This document shows positions 1 through 7,341 of a DNA stretch of 64,000 bases, in pieces. The translations under genes were made by a program, and so were the position numbers. Each line of letters begins with the position of its first letter. Position 1 is the first letter of the stretch. The stretch lies in contig CABUWK010000005.1 in the NCBI GenBank assembly GCA_902495325.1, positions 1 to 64,000 of the forward strand, written 5' to 3'. Below the pieces are notes generated by a model. That model was given only the letters and a program-made list of their open reading frames with translations, did not search any database and was not told the origin of the DNA. This DNA comes from an uncultured Acidiphilium sp. (GTDB taxonomy: Bacteria > Bacillota > Clostridia > Christensenellales > Borkfalkiaceae).

Positions 1-14
1 CGGCTTTAAGGTGC

Positions 15-150
15 GTAGCATTTTAACGGCGATAAATTCAGAAAAATCGAGGCAAACGAGCGAAGTCATACTTGACCGTATTACAAGCGAGTTTAACAAA
101 GATTTTACGAATTTTGCGCCGTTAAAACTTAATGACGTTCGCTTTTCTCT
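15..150. repeat. Long imperfect inverted repeat (MITE-like)
   Basis: The outer arms read TTTTAACGGCG at about 23-33 and CGCCGTTAAAA at about 117-127. The inner parts also pair imperfectly: GAGGCAAACGAGCG near 49-62 is complementary to the stretch around 88-100. The whole segment could fold as one hairpin of about 130 bases. No coding potential was seen. The first 14 bases and the short reading frames across this segment are not supported as genes. It resembles small non-autonomous repeats, but no second full copy is present in the window. Confidence 0.5.
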
Positions 151-245
151 CGGCTGACACAGTCACAAACCGATTTTTCGCCGTAAAAATAGTTAGTGAT
201 GGCGAATGCTAAGCCTATACTTTTGAAGTTACGGTTTGCGTGATA

Positions 246-640
246 ACAAAAAGCTTCAACCATTCTCAGATCCTTCGCAGGCAAGGCTACGGGGTCGGCT
301 CGGGATGACAAAAAACAGACCCTTCGGAAGCCGGGCAAGGTAGCCGGCTCAGGATGACGAGAATGGCTTTTTTAATGATCCGGTCACGATATCGTCTTTC
401 TTTTCGGTCGTAACGCATAAAGAAAACCATATCATTTTGTCATCCTGCCCCTACAAGAAAAACATGCCCGGGAAGGATCTCAAAATGATATGGCTTTTAA
501 TAAGATTCTTATTGTAAGAAATATGCCTTGAGACCCCCTCGGCGGGGGCACCCCCCTTTTGTCAACTACGTTGACATTCCCCCCGCTTCAACGGGGGAAT
601 TTACTTCATAAGCAGAGCAAGTGGCAGGATCAGAATGACA
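246..640. repeat. Array of hairpin repeats, left copy
   Basis: This stretch has no gene. It holds hairpin units with a common core (GTCATCCTG on one side, AAGGATCTC on the other) closed by arms that differ from unit to unit. One unit at about 255-373 is closed by CCATTCTC and GAGAATGG. Another at about 428-499 is closed by CCATATCATTTTG and CAAAATGATATGG. A third block at about 529-605 is rich in C and G runs and contains the palindrome GTCAACTACGTTGAC. Much of the array recurs in inverted orientation at about 10.04-10.39 kb. Confidence 0.75.
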
Positions 641-708
641 AGGCATATTTTTAATCGACTGCGTGACAGAAGATATATATTTGCAGTGTTGGGAATTTTT
701 TATAAAAG

Positions 709-733
709 AAAAAAGGCGCCTTGCGCCTTTTTA
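709..733 (-). terminator. Rho-independent terminator of pduO
   Basis: The stem AAAAAGGCG/CGCCTTTTT has a five-base loop. On the minus strand it is followed by a T-rich tract. It lies about 70 bases beyond the pduO stop codon. A copy of the TATAAGYCGATTA element lies between gene and terminator at 777-789. Confidence 0.8.
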
Positions 734-801
734 TTTACTATCGATTCAGCCGATGCACCGACATAAAACAGCCGGTTTATCGACTTATAAACTAACTTTT
801 A

Positions 802-1845
802 TTATTGTTTATCGAAAAGCTCCGTGAAGAGACGGGCGGCAAACGCACCGAGTTCGGTGTCCTCTGCGGCGGTTCCGCCGCTTACGCCGACCCCGCCGAC
901 GATCTGCCCGTTTAAGATCAACGGCTCGCCGCCGCCGAGATATATCAGCTGATCGACCGTCTGCAATCCGTATAAGGAATTGCCCTTTTCCACTTCTTCC
1001 TGAAGTTTCGCCGTGCTCATTTTAACCGCAACGGACGTGTACGCTTTTTTTGCCGCCACTTCGTAGCTTACCAAAAACGCCCCGTCCATGACTTCCACGG
1101 AAACGGGTCTGCCCTGCGAGTTTGCCACGGCGACCACGATTTTCATTCCCTTTCCGGCGGCGAACTTGCGCACGCCTTCGCTCAACAGTTTCGCCTGCTG
1201 AAGCGTTACGTCTTTTCCCATATCCGAGCCCTCTCCTTTTCCGATTTCCCGCGCGATTTTTTCGGCTGCCACACCCACGGAGAAAGTTTCCTTCTTTCCT
1301 TCTTCCCCCTTGCCCGCAACGGTGGGATCCGCTTGCTTTCTGCCGTTATCGAAGTCCGCTTTCCGGGCTGCGATATACAGATAATCGGAAAGACGATTGA
1401 TATAAATACGGAAATTCGGATGGATCGGATAACGTTTTGCCGTTACGGCAAGCGTTCTCTCCGCCCGGCGGCACACCGTGCGCGCAACGTCTAAACGAGC
1501 GGACAATTCGCACCCACCCGGGATCACGAAGGTCTTTTCCCGTTCAAACGTCCCTTCCGTACGGTCGATCTCCTCTTCCAGAAATCCGATTTCCGTTTCG
1601 GGAATATCGTAATTTTTGTCGTTCGGATACGTGATGCCGGACATCAACGTGATCAGCGTTTTCTGAATGCGGAAAAGAGACGCCGTCAGATGATCGCACG
1701 TGCTTGCCGCTTTGCAAAGCCCGAGGTGACTCGTCAATTCGTCGAGCGTGCCGAGAGATTCGAAACGTTCGTCCGCCTTTGAAATTTTCATCGGGGAAGA
1801 CAGCGTGGAAAAACCACCGTCCCCGCTTTTGGTATAGATATTCAT
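802..1845 (-). CDS. pduO: Cob(I)alamin adenosyltransferase, PduO type, with C-terminal GlcG/HbpS-like domain
   Basis: This cytoplasmic enzyme (347 aa) transfers the adenosyl group of ATP to cob(I)alamin to make coenzyme B12. Residues 1-165 match the PduO-type adenosyltransferase fold: the N-terminal TKSGDGG loop, LGTLDELTSHLG, the arginine-rich RTVCRRAER helix and INRLSDYLYIAAR. Residues from about 205 match the GlcG/HbpS (DUF336) domain, which binds haem in known full-length PduO proteins. No pdu or eut genes surround it and it appears to be transcribed alone. The cobalamin-regulated import operon at 14.7-15.9 kb is a likely functional partner. The start is the ATG just before IYTKSGDG, the usual family N-terminus. 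Confidence 0.9.
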   Translation of the reverse strand: MNIYTKSGDGGFSTLSSPMKISKADERFESLGTLDELTSHLGLCKAASTCDHLTASLFRIQKTLITLMSGITYPNDKNYDIPETEIGFLEEEIDRTEGTFEREKTFVIPGGCELSARLDVARTVCRRAERTLAVTAKRYPIHPNFRIYINRLSDYLYIAARKADFDNGRKQADPTVAGKGEEGKKETFSVGVAAEKIAREIGKGEGSDMGKDVTLQQAKLLSEGVRKFAAGKGMKIVVAVANSQGRPVSVEVMDGAFLVSYEVAAKKAYTSVAVKMSTAKLQEEVEKGNSLYGLQTVDQLIYLGGGEPLILNGQIVGGVGVSGGTAAEDTELGAFAARLFTELFDKQ

Positions 1846-2385
1846 AGATCGGAAACCTTCCGGCGGGCGTACCGCCTTTGTTGATTCATTGTCTGCTTTG
1901 GCATATTAAACACAAAAATGCCGTTTTATCGGCTTATAGCCCGATTTTTATTTACACGTGAAACCGGGAGAACATATATTGTTCCGAAATCCTTCCCGGG
2001 GTGAAACCTCCTGCCGACCCGAAGACCGAAAAAAATAAACTTCGGCTATTACCCCTTATACATGTTCCGTATTCATTATATAACCTTTTTTTGAATTTGT
2101 CAATAAAAACAGGAAGTCCGGAAGGGTTTTTCTTCGCCGCAGACGATTCTACAGAGATCTGCCGGAACGCCCCTTGCCGCCGACGCGCTTACAATATTGT
2201 AAAAATTTTGTCTTTCCTGCCCGTTCCGCCCCTATTTACTTGACTGAAACCGTTTATTTTGTTAAAATGTAATGTGGTATAATCATTATTATATAACAAC
2301 GGAATAAGTTTATCCGAAAAAATGAAACAGTTGTAAATCTGGTCATAAAATAAAAAGCAAAAGAAATAACGAAAAGAGCGGAAAA
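1846..2385. other. Intergenic region between divergent genes
   Basis: This 540-base gap separates pduO (minus) from the solute-binding protein gene (plus). It contains a TATAAGYCGATTA-type copy at 1926-1938, a short CACGTGAAAC stretch at 1955-1964 that weakly resembles half a parS site, and the promoter listed at 2240. Some GC-rich blocks between 1970 and 2040 could fold, but I could not match them to a known riboswitch. No convincing gene was seen. Confidence 0.5.
2240..2268 (+). promoter_or_regulatory. Sigma-A-type promoter of the solute-binding protein gene
   Basis: TTGACT at 2240-2245 and TAAAAT at 2263-2268 are separated by 17 bases. A second TATAAT-like box lies at about 2277. The promoter is some 120 bases upstream of the lipoprotein start. 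Confidence 0.6.
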
Positions 2386-2460
2386 ATGAAAAATTTGTTG
2401 AAAAAAAGGGATAATCGCGATCCTCGCCGCCGCGTTTGCATTTCAGGCGTTCGGATGTAA
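2386..2460 (+). pseudogene. Out-of-frame signal-peptide start of the solute-binding lipoprotein
   Basis: An ATG at 2386 begins MKNLLKK, the usual start of a lipoprotein signal peptide. After an A7 run at 2401-2407 this frame ends at a TAA (2458-2460). The next frame continues as hydrophobic IIAILAAAFAFQAFGC (ending at 2458), a good lipobox, and runs into the solute-binding protein. One A fewer in the run would join the two parts perfectly. It may be a sequencing or assembly indel, a phase-variable tract, or genuine decay. No ATG, GTG or TTG lies between the run and 2492 in the downstream frame. Confidence 0.7.
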
Positions 2461-2491
2461 GCAGAACGAAGAACCGGCTGTTACAAACTTT

Positions 2492-4177
2492 GTGATCGCG
2501 ACTTACGAAAAGCACGCTGCCGCGATGAACCGCCTGGCGGACGCTTTCAATTCGAAAAACTCCGACGTGCAGGTTTCGGTGCGCGTTTATTCGAGCGAAA
2601 ACGAGAAAAACTACTATCTTTCCCACAATGCGGACGACGCCGATTTTTACACCTTCGACTATGCGCTCGACGCGAACAATTATACCGACAAACTTTATGC
2701 TCTGAACAGGCTGGGAACGACGAACCGATACCTGGTAGGAACGATCAACTATCTCCGCTCGGACGACGATTCGGTTTACGTTCTGCCAACGGACGGGCTT
2801 TATCTGACGCAGTGTTACAATATCGACCTTCTGACCGAAAGCAGCCTCGAGATCCCGAACACCATAGCGGAACTCGTGACCCTGACGGGCAGGCTGAGAA
2901 AATACGTAAAAGGAGATCTGGCTTCCGCCAGCGCGACCGTCGGCGGAAAGGATTCCGTTCTGTTCTCTCTGATGAGCATGGCTTATCCCCTGTATTTAAA
3001 CACCGCGCACGGGACATACTTTTTTGACCGCTTTATCTCCGGCGAAGTTTCCATCCGCGACGAAGAATACGTGAAGGACTGGACGGACATCTTCGAACAT
3101 CTGAAGATCCTTTACGAAAACGGATTTTATTCCCTTGCCGATCTCGACGCCACTCTGACGGACGGGATCGACCGATTCAATTCGAACAAATATTTCGCCA
3201 TGCAGAATTCGGCGAAAGTGTTCACCACGACGGATTTTTCCGGACATCCGAATTTCCGTTACGTTCCCTTTGTGGGGAACACGGAAAGAGACGGCTGCGT
3301 CGGATCGATCCCGAGTTTCTTCCTCGGGCTTTCCTCAGAAACGGGCTTTGAAGCGGCGCTGAGGACGAAGGCGAAAACCTTTCTCGATTTCTTCGCGACC
3401 GACGAGGCGCAAACCTGCATCCGGGAGAAATCGGTTACGGAAACGAAAGAATACGTTTCCTATCTGAAAAACACGAACTTGGAAACGCCGGAAGTTTTTG
3501 CCGGCTTACAACAGAAAATAGACGAAGGCAGATTTTTCATTGCCGATACCTTCTATTACACCTTCTCCTATTGTACGGACGACGTGATCTCCTATCTTTC
3601 CGACGAGATCAATCTGGAGCGGATGCTCGATCAGATCGACATGAAGATCAGAGAGGGCAAAAACGCCGCGAAAAATCCCGTTGCGGAGATCAGAACCCTT
3701 TACGGTTTCGATCCCGACAAGTTTTATAAACAGAGAACCTCCTACGGCGACTTTTATACGAACGCCCTCGCCTCGGCGGATTACGTGGACGCCGTGCTCG
3801 TACCTTCGAAATACGTGCGCTGCGCGCTTTTACAGGGAGTTTTAACGGAAAACGAGCTCGAATCGGTTTTCCCCGACCACGAACTTGCCTATGCGGAGAT
3901 CACGGCGAAGACCTATACGGAAATTTACCGGAAAATTCAGGACGGCACGATCGCCGCTTCGGAAGGCGAAGGCGGTTGTTATCCCCTTGCGCCTAAAATT
4001 TCCGTACGGAACGGAAAAGCCGTCCGTCGGGACGGATCGGAATTGCATGACGACGAGAAAATTTTCGTACTCATTCCGAAAGACGCCGCTACGGCGACCG
4101 AAGATATCCGCATCGGAAAAGAAACGACGGTAAAACAACTTCTTTTATCTTATTTCCGCAAGGAAACCGAACGCTGA
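2492..4177 (+). CDS. Extracellular solute-binding lipoprotein with 5'-nucleotidase-like C-terminal region (signal peptide frameshifted)
   Basis: The first 370 or so residues resemble family 1 ABC solute-binding proteins: a periplasmic-fold start (FVIATYEKHAAAMNRLADAF), a central Gly/Pro-rich ligand region and an LDFFATDEAQTCIREK helix near the end of that domain. Residues from about 410 (ASADYVDAVLVPSKYVR, GVLTENELESVFP, then DGSELHDDEKIFVL) follow the pattern of the 5'-nucleotidase C-terminal domain. The combination is unusual. No ABC permease or ATPase is adjacent, so transport is not shown; a sensory role with the kinase two genes downstream is an inference. The GTG at 2492 is only the first in-frame start after the frameshift. 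The natural start is almost certainly the ATG at 2386. Confidence 0.8.
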   Translation: MIATYEKHAAAMNRLADAFNSKNSDVQVSVRVYSSENEKNYYLSHNADDADFYTFDYALDANNYTDKLYALNRLGTTNRYLVGTINYLRSDDDSVYVLPTDGLYLTQCYNIDLLTESSLEIPNTIAELVTLTGRLRKYVKGDLASASATVGGKDSVLFSLMSMAYPLYLNTAHGTYFFDRFISGEVSIRDEEYVKDWTDIFEHLKILYENGFYSLADLDATLTDGIDRFNSNKYFAMQNSAKVFTTTDFSGHPNFRYVPFVGNTERDGCVGSIPSFFLGLSSETGFEAALRTKAKTFLDFFATDEAQTCIREKSVTETKEYVSYLKNTNLETPEVFAGLQQKIDEGRFFIADTFYYTFSYCTDDVISYLSDEINLERMLDQIDMKIREGKNAAKNPVAEIRTLYGFDPDKFYKQRTSYGDFYTNALASADYVDAVLVPSKYVRCALLQGVLTENELESVFPDHELAYAEITAKTYTEIYRKIQDGTIAASEGEGGCYPLAPKISVRNGKAVRRDGSELHDDEKIFVLIPKDAATATEDIRIGKETTVKQLLLSYFRKETER

Positions 4178-4232
4178 AATAACAAGAAACGCTTATTGCC
4201 GGGAGACGATAAGCGACACTGAGGAAACGCTT

Positions 4233-7079
4233 ATGAAACGGAAAAAAATTCCGGCGATCCTCGCCTTTCTGCTGTGCCTGCTCGCGACCGCCCTGCTCGC
4301 GATCGCCTGCGACACGCCGGGAGACCTCGACGACGGAGAGATCGCGTCCGTCGATATTCGGTTCACCACCCTGAACGAGGAATACGTAAGAAACGAAAAA
4401 ATCGACTTTTCCGGGCTGGACGTTACGGCAGTTTATAAGAACGGCGTCGTGCACGCATTCGGCAAAAGTATCGCAACGGTCTCCGGCGGAGACACGTCCG
4501 TTGCGGGAAAGAACAAAGAACTCACCGTTTCTTACCGCGGATACGAAAAAACTTACTTTTACAACGTGCGCAACACGCGGCTCACCCTTCACCTCGGCGA
4601 GCACGAATGGAACGAAAACGCGACCGTCGTTACGGAAACGCCGGAAAACTATACCGATCTTTCGGAATACACGCCCTCTCCCGACAACGGCACGGACGAA
4701 TTTGCCGGTTGGTTTACCGACGAAGGCTGCACGAAACCCGTCGAACTGAATTTCGACGGCAGGATCGACACTTCCGTCGACCGTGAGATCTACGCCGGTT
4801 ACGACGTCGATTATTCCACGCAGTTTTCTTATGAAGAAGACGGCGACGAGATCACGCTGACGAGATTCATCGGACTGGATATTTTCGATCTCGGCGCGCT
4901 CACGATCCCCGCAACGGTAAAACTGCGCCCCGTCACGAAGATCGCGGCGGATTTCATCGATCCCGATTACGCTTCCTGGTATTTCTATTCCTCGATCGAT
5001 TTCGGCGAAAATTCCAAGGTGAGAGAGATCGGCGCGAACGCGTTCGCTTACCTTGCCGTAACTTCCGTAAACTTTCCGAAAACCCTCGTTTCGATCGGCG
5101 ACGGAGCATTCACCGCGTGTAAATTCACGGAGCTCTCCTTCCCCGCTTCCATCGAAAGGATCGGCGCTTCGGCTTTCTACATGAATACCGCCCTTGAAAG
5201 GATCGATTTCGGCGAAAACGGCGCGCTCCGCTTTATCGGAGACAGTGCGTTCGCATACTGCACCTCTCTTCTTTCCGTATCTCTTCCGGACGGCATTTCT
5301 TCCGTCGGCATGTACGCTTTTTCCCGTTGCGAAAACATGACGAACGTGTACTTCGGAAAAGACATCCGTCAGATCGGTCTGCACGCCTTCCGCGATTGCC
5401 CGGCGCTCGAAAAAATCGAGATCTCGCCCCTCAGCGAATATTATAAATCGATCGATTCCAACCTCTATTCGAAAGACGGAAAAACCTTTATCCGTTACTG
5501 CTTCGGCAAACAGGACGAAACGTTCGTTCTGCCCGAAGGGGTCACTTCGATTTACGAAAGCGCGTTCGACAGCGACATGGTGAACTCCGCATTAAAGCAG
5601 ATCGTTCTGCCCGAAGGGCTTACTTATATCGGCGATTACGCTTTCCGTGCATTCGACGGTGATTTCACCCTGCCCGCGTCTTTAAAAACGATCTCTTCGT
5701 TCGCCTTCAGCGAAAGTCTGACGGAAACTTTCTCGATCGACGAAAACAACCCTTATTTCACGGTAAAAGGCGGCGCGATCTACAGCAAGGACATGACGAA
5801 GCTCATCGCCGTTCCCTCCCGCTATCCGCACGAAGAATTCGTGCTCGACAGCCGCACGGAAACGATCGGAACGGGCGCGCTCGATTATAACGAAACCATC
5901 CGCTTCGTCGTCATTCCGTCCGATTCAAGCCTCAAAAAAATGGAAGAAAGCAGTTTCGTGCCCTTCCGCATGAAAAACCTTTGCGGCGTTTACTTAAACG
6001 GCAAACAGCCTTTCTCGCTTGACGATAACGCCATGTATTCCGAAGGAATGGCGGGCGTAAACAAGAACTTTTACTTCTTCCTTTCCGAAAGCAATCTGGA
6101 AAATTACCGCAACGCCTGGAAAAATTACCGCGTGTTTGCCGAAAGCGGCGAACCCGTCGTCTCCGCGGAAGAACTTCTCGGCTATTTAAGAACGGACGGC
6201 GAAACGGACGAAGCGGTGATCGCCTCCATGAAACAGCTCGTCCTTTCCGATTTCGAATCGGCGGAAGAATTTGCCGAACTTCTGCAAGCTTATATCGACA
6301 TGATCCCGGGATACAATCCCCAGACGAATTTCACCGTCGTGCTCGACGCGATCGACGGACTTTCTTACGGCAACGCGATTGACAGCCACACGCAAAGCTA
6401 TATCGAAACCTTCGAAAAACTCGTGATCCCGTACCTCACGGATTACTATTACACCCTTGACGACCGCACTTTCGGCACGATCCTCACGTTTGAAAACGTG
6501 AGCGATCACTATAACCGCCTGCCCGCCGACATCCGCGAAAAAATTTCCGTCGACGGGGAAAAATTCGACGCAATTTTAAAAAGACTTGCCGAAGCGAGAG
6601 AGATCCAGAGGAAAACCCTTCAGGACGCGTCCGACATGATGACAGGCGTTATCCCCTCGGATATCGGAAAGATCCGCGAAACGCTTGCGAACTATCTCCG
6701 TTACGACGTGAAAGACTCCGATCTCGACGCTTTGTGGTGCTACGCGAAAAGCGACCCGCTTTATTATTATTATTATGCGGATAAAGACGGAGATACCGCG
6801 ATCGCCATCCCCCTCGAAAAGGGTTACTTTTCTTTGAGAAGATGCCTTCTCGAGAAGAAATTCGTAGCCGATTTCCCAGCTATTACCGAGGAAAACTACA
6901 GCGCCGCGACCGACCGCATTTTCGGCGTTTTCGGAGAACCGGGAAACTTCGGGATCTCTTATTTCGAAAATCGGGAAGACAAAACGATTGCGCAATTTTA
7001 CGACGGAATTCTTCTGACTTCCGCCGAAAAGGAAAAATACCGCGAACTGATCGCTCAGTACCGGAATTTATCAAAGTAA
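4233..7079 (+). CDS. Surface lipoprotein with Ig-like domain, InlB-type repeat and BspA-like leucine-rich repeats
   Basis: Starts with a lipoprotein signal peptide with the lipidated cysteine at about residue 26 (LLAIAC). Residues 35-115 resemble a bacterial Ig-like domain (VDIRFTTLNEEYVRNEKI). A Listeria-Bacteroides-type motif (FAGWFTDEGCTKP) lies near 155. Residues 260-570 are LRR_5/BspA-type repeats with the recurring IG..AF..C..L..I pattern. The last 370 residues have no recognised domain and include a run of five tyrosines near 845. Such proteins are exported and often bind host or matrix molecules; the ligand cannot be read from sequence. It follows the solute-binding lipoprotein by 55 bases and precedes the kinase by 7, suggesting one operon. 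Confidence 0.85.
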   Translation: MKRKKIPAILAFLLCLLATALLAIACDTPGDLDDGEIASVDIRFTTLNEEYVRNEKIDFSGLDVTAVYKNGVVHAFGKSIATVSGGDTSVAGKNKELTVSYRGYEKTYFYNVRNTRLTLHLGEHEWNENATVVTETPENYTDLSEYTPSPDNGTDEFAGWFTDEGCTKPVELNFDGRIDTSVDREIYAGYDVDYSTQFSYEEDGDEITLTRFIGLDIFDLGALTIPATVKLRPVTKIAADFIDPDYASWYFYSSIDFGENSKVREIGANAFAYLAVTSVNFPKTLVSIGDGAFTACKFTELSFPASIERIGASAFYMNTALERIDFGENGALRFIGDSAFAYCTSLLSVSLPDGISSVGMYAFSRCENMTNVYFGKDIRQIGLHAFRDCPALEKIEISPLSEYYKSIDSNLYSKDGKTFIRYCFGKQDETFVLPEGVTSIYESAFDSDMVNSALKQIVLPEGLTYIGDYAFRAFDGDFTLPASLKTISSFAFSESLTETFSIDENNPYFTVKGGAIYSKDMTKLIAVPSRYPHEEFVLDSRTETIGTGALDYNETIRFVVIPSDSSLKKMEESSFVPFRMKNLCGVYLNGKQPFSLDDNAMYSEGMAGVNKNFYFFLSESNLENYRNAWKNYRVFAESGEPVVSAEELLGYLRTDGETDEAVIASMKQLVLSDFESAEEFAELLQAYIDMIPGYNPQTNFTVVLDAIDGLSYGNAIDSHTQSYIETFEKLVIPYLTDYYYTLDDRTFGTILTFENVSDHYNRLPADIREKISVDGEKFDAILKRLAEAREIQRKTLQDASDMMTGVIPSDIGKIRETLANYLRYDVKDSDLDALWCYAKSDPLYYYYYADKDGDTAIAIPLEKGYFSLRRCLLEKKFVADFPAITEENYSAATDRIFGVFGEPGNFGISYFENREDKTIAQFYDGILLTSAEKEKYRELIAQYRNLSK

Positions 7080-7086
7080 AGAAAAA

Positions 7087-7341
7087 ATGAAAAAGAAAGT
7101 AACTTTCGGTCTTCTCTATAACAGAAAGAGCCGGAAGATCTCGGAATGTACAAGTCCTTCGTTAAACGGCTTATCGATCGGCGAAGCGATCCACGATCCG
7201 GTTTTCGTTTCCTTTTTCGCCGACGTGGACGGCTTCAGCGATAAACGCCTTCTCGAGTTTTTCGACCTCGGTCTTGCCGTGGAAAAATATTTCCGGTCGA
7301 AACGTCTTCTAAAACATACGTGCTTAAGATCGTCCGGCTGA
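7087..7341 (+). pseudogene. N-terminal fragment of the hybrid histidine kinase, separated by a frameshift
   Basis: The frame from ATG 7087 encodes MKKKVTFGLLYNRKSRKI and continues through FDLGLAVEKYF before shifting into a meaningless tail. At about 7290-7296 (TATTTCCGG) one extra C would continue it as PVETSSKTYVLKIVRL, the frame of the kinase. The two parts are therefore best read as one gene of about 900 residues starting at 7087. The fragment resembles no domain I can name. A neighbouring gene (2386) shows a similar single-base break, so indel errors in this contig are possible. Confidence 0.65.

Noticed and set aside
246..640. CRISPR array
   Set aside because: The repeats are hairpins of variable arm sequence without regular repeat-spacer spacing, and no cas gene is present.
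1950..1965. parS site near 1955
   Set aside because: Only about 12 of 16 bases match the consensus, with one arm largely absent.
1846..2000. Cobalamin riboswitch upstream of pduO
   Set aside because: No GGTG..AAATCC core or downstream CCTG box is visible on the minus strand; only the one at 15.8 kb meets the pattern.
4089..5384. Long reading frames opposite real genes (for example here and at 7950-9107, 36063-37376, 50488-52830, 58194-59534)
   Set aside because: They lie antisense to well-supported genes with recognisable domains and are Arg/Asp/Phe/Val-rich, as expected for complement-strand shadows in this codon usage.
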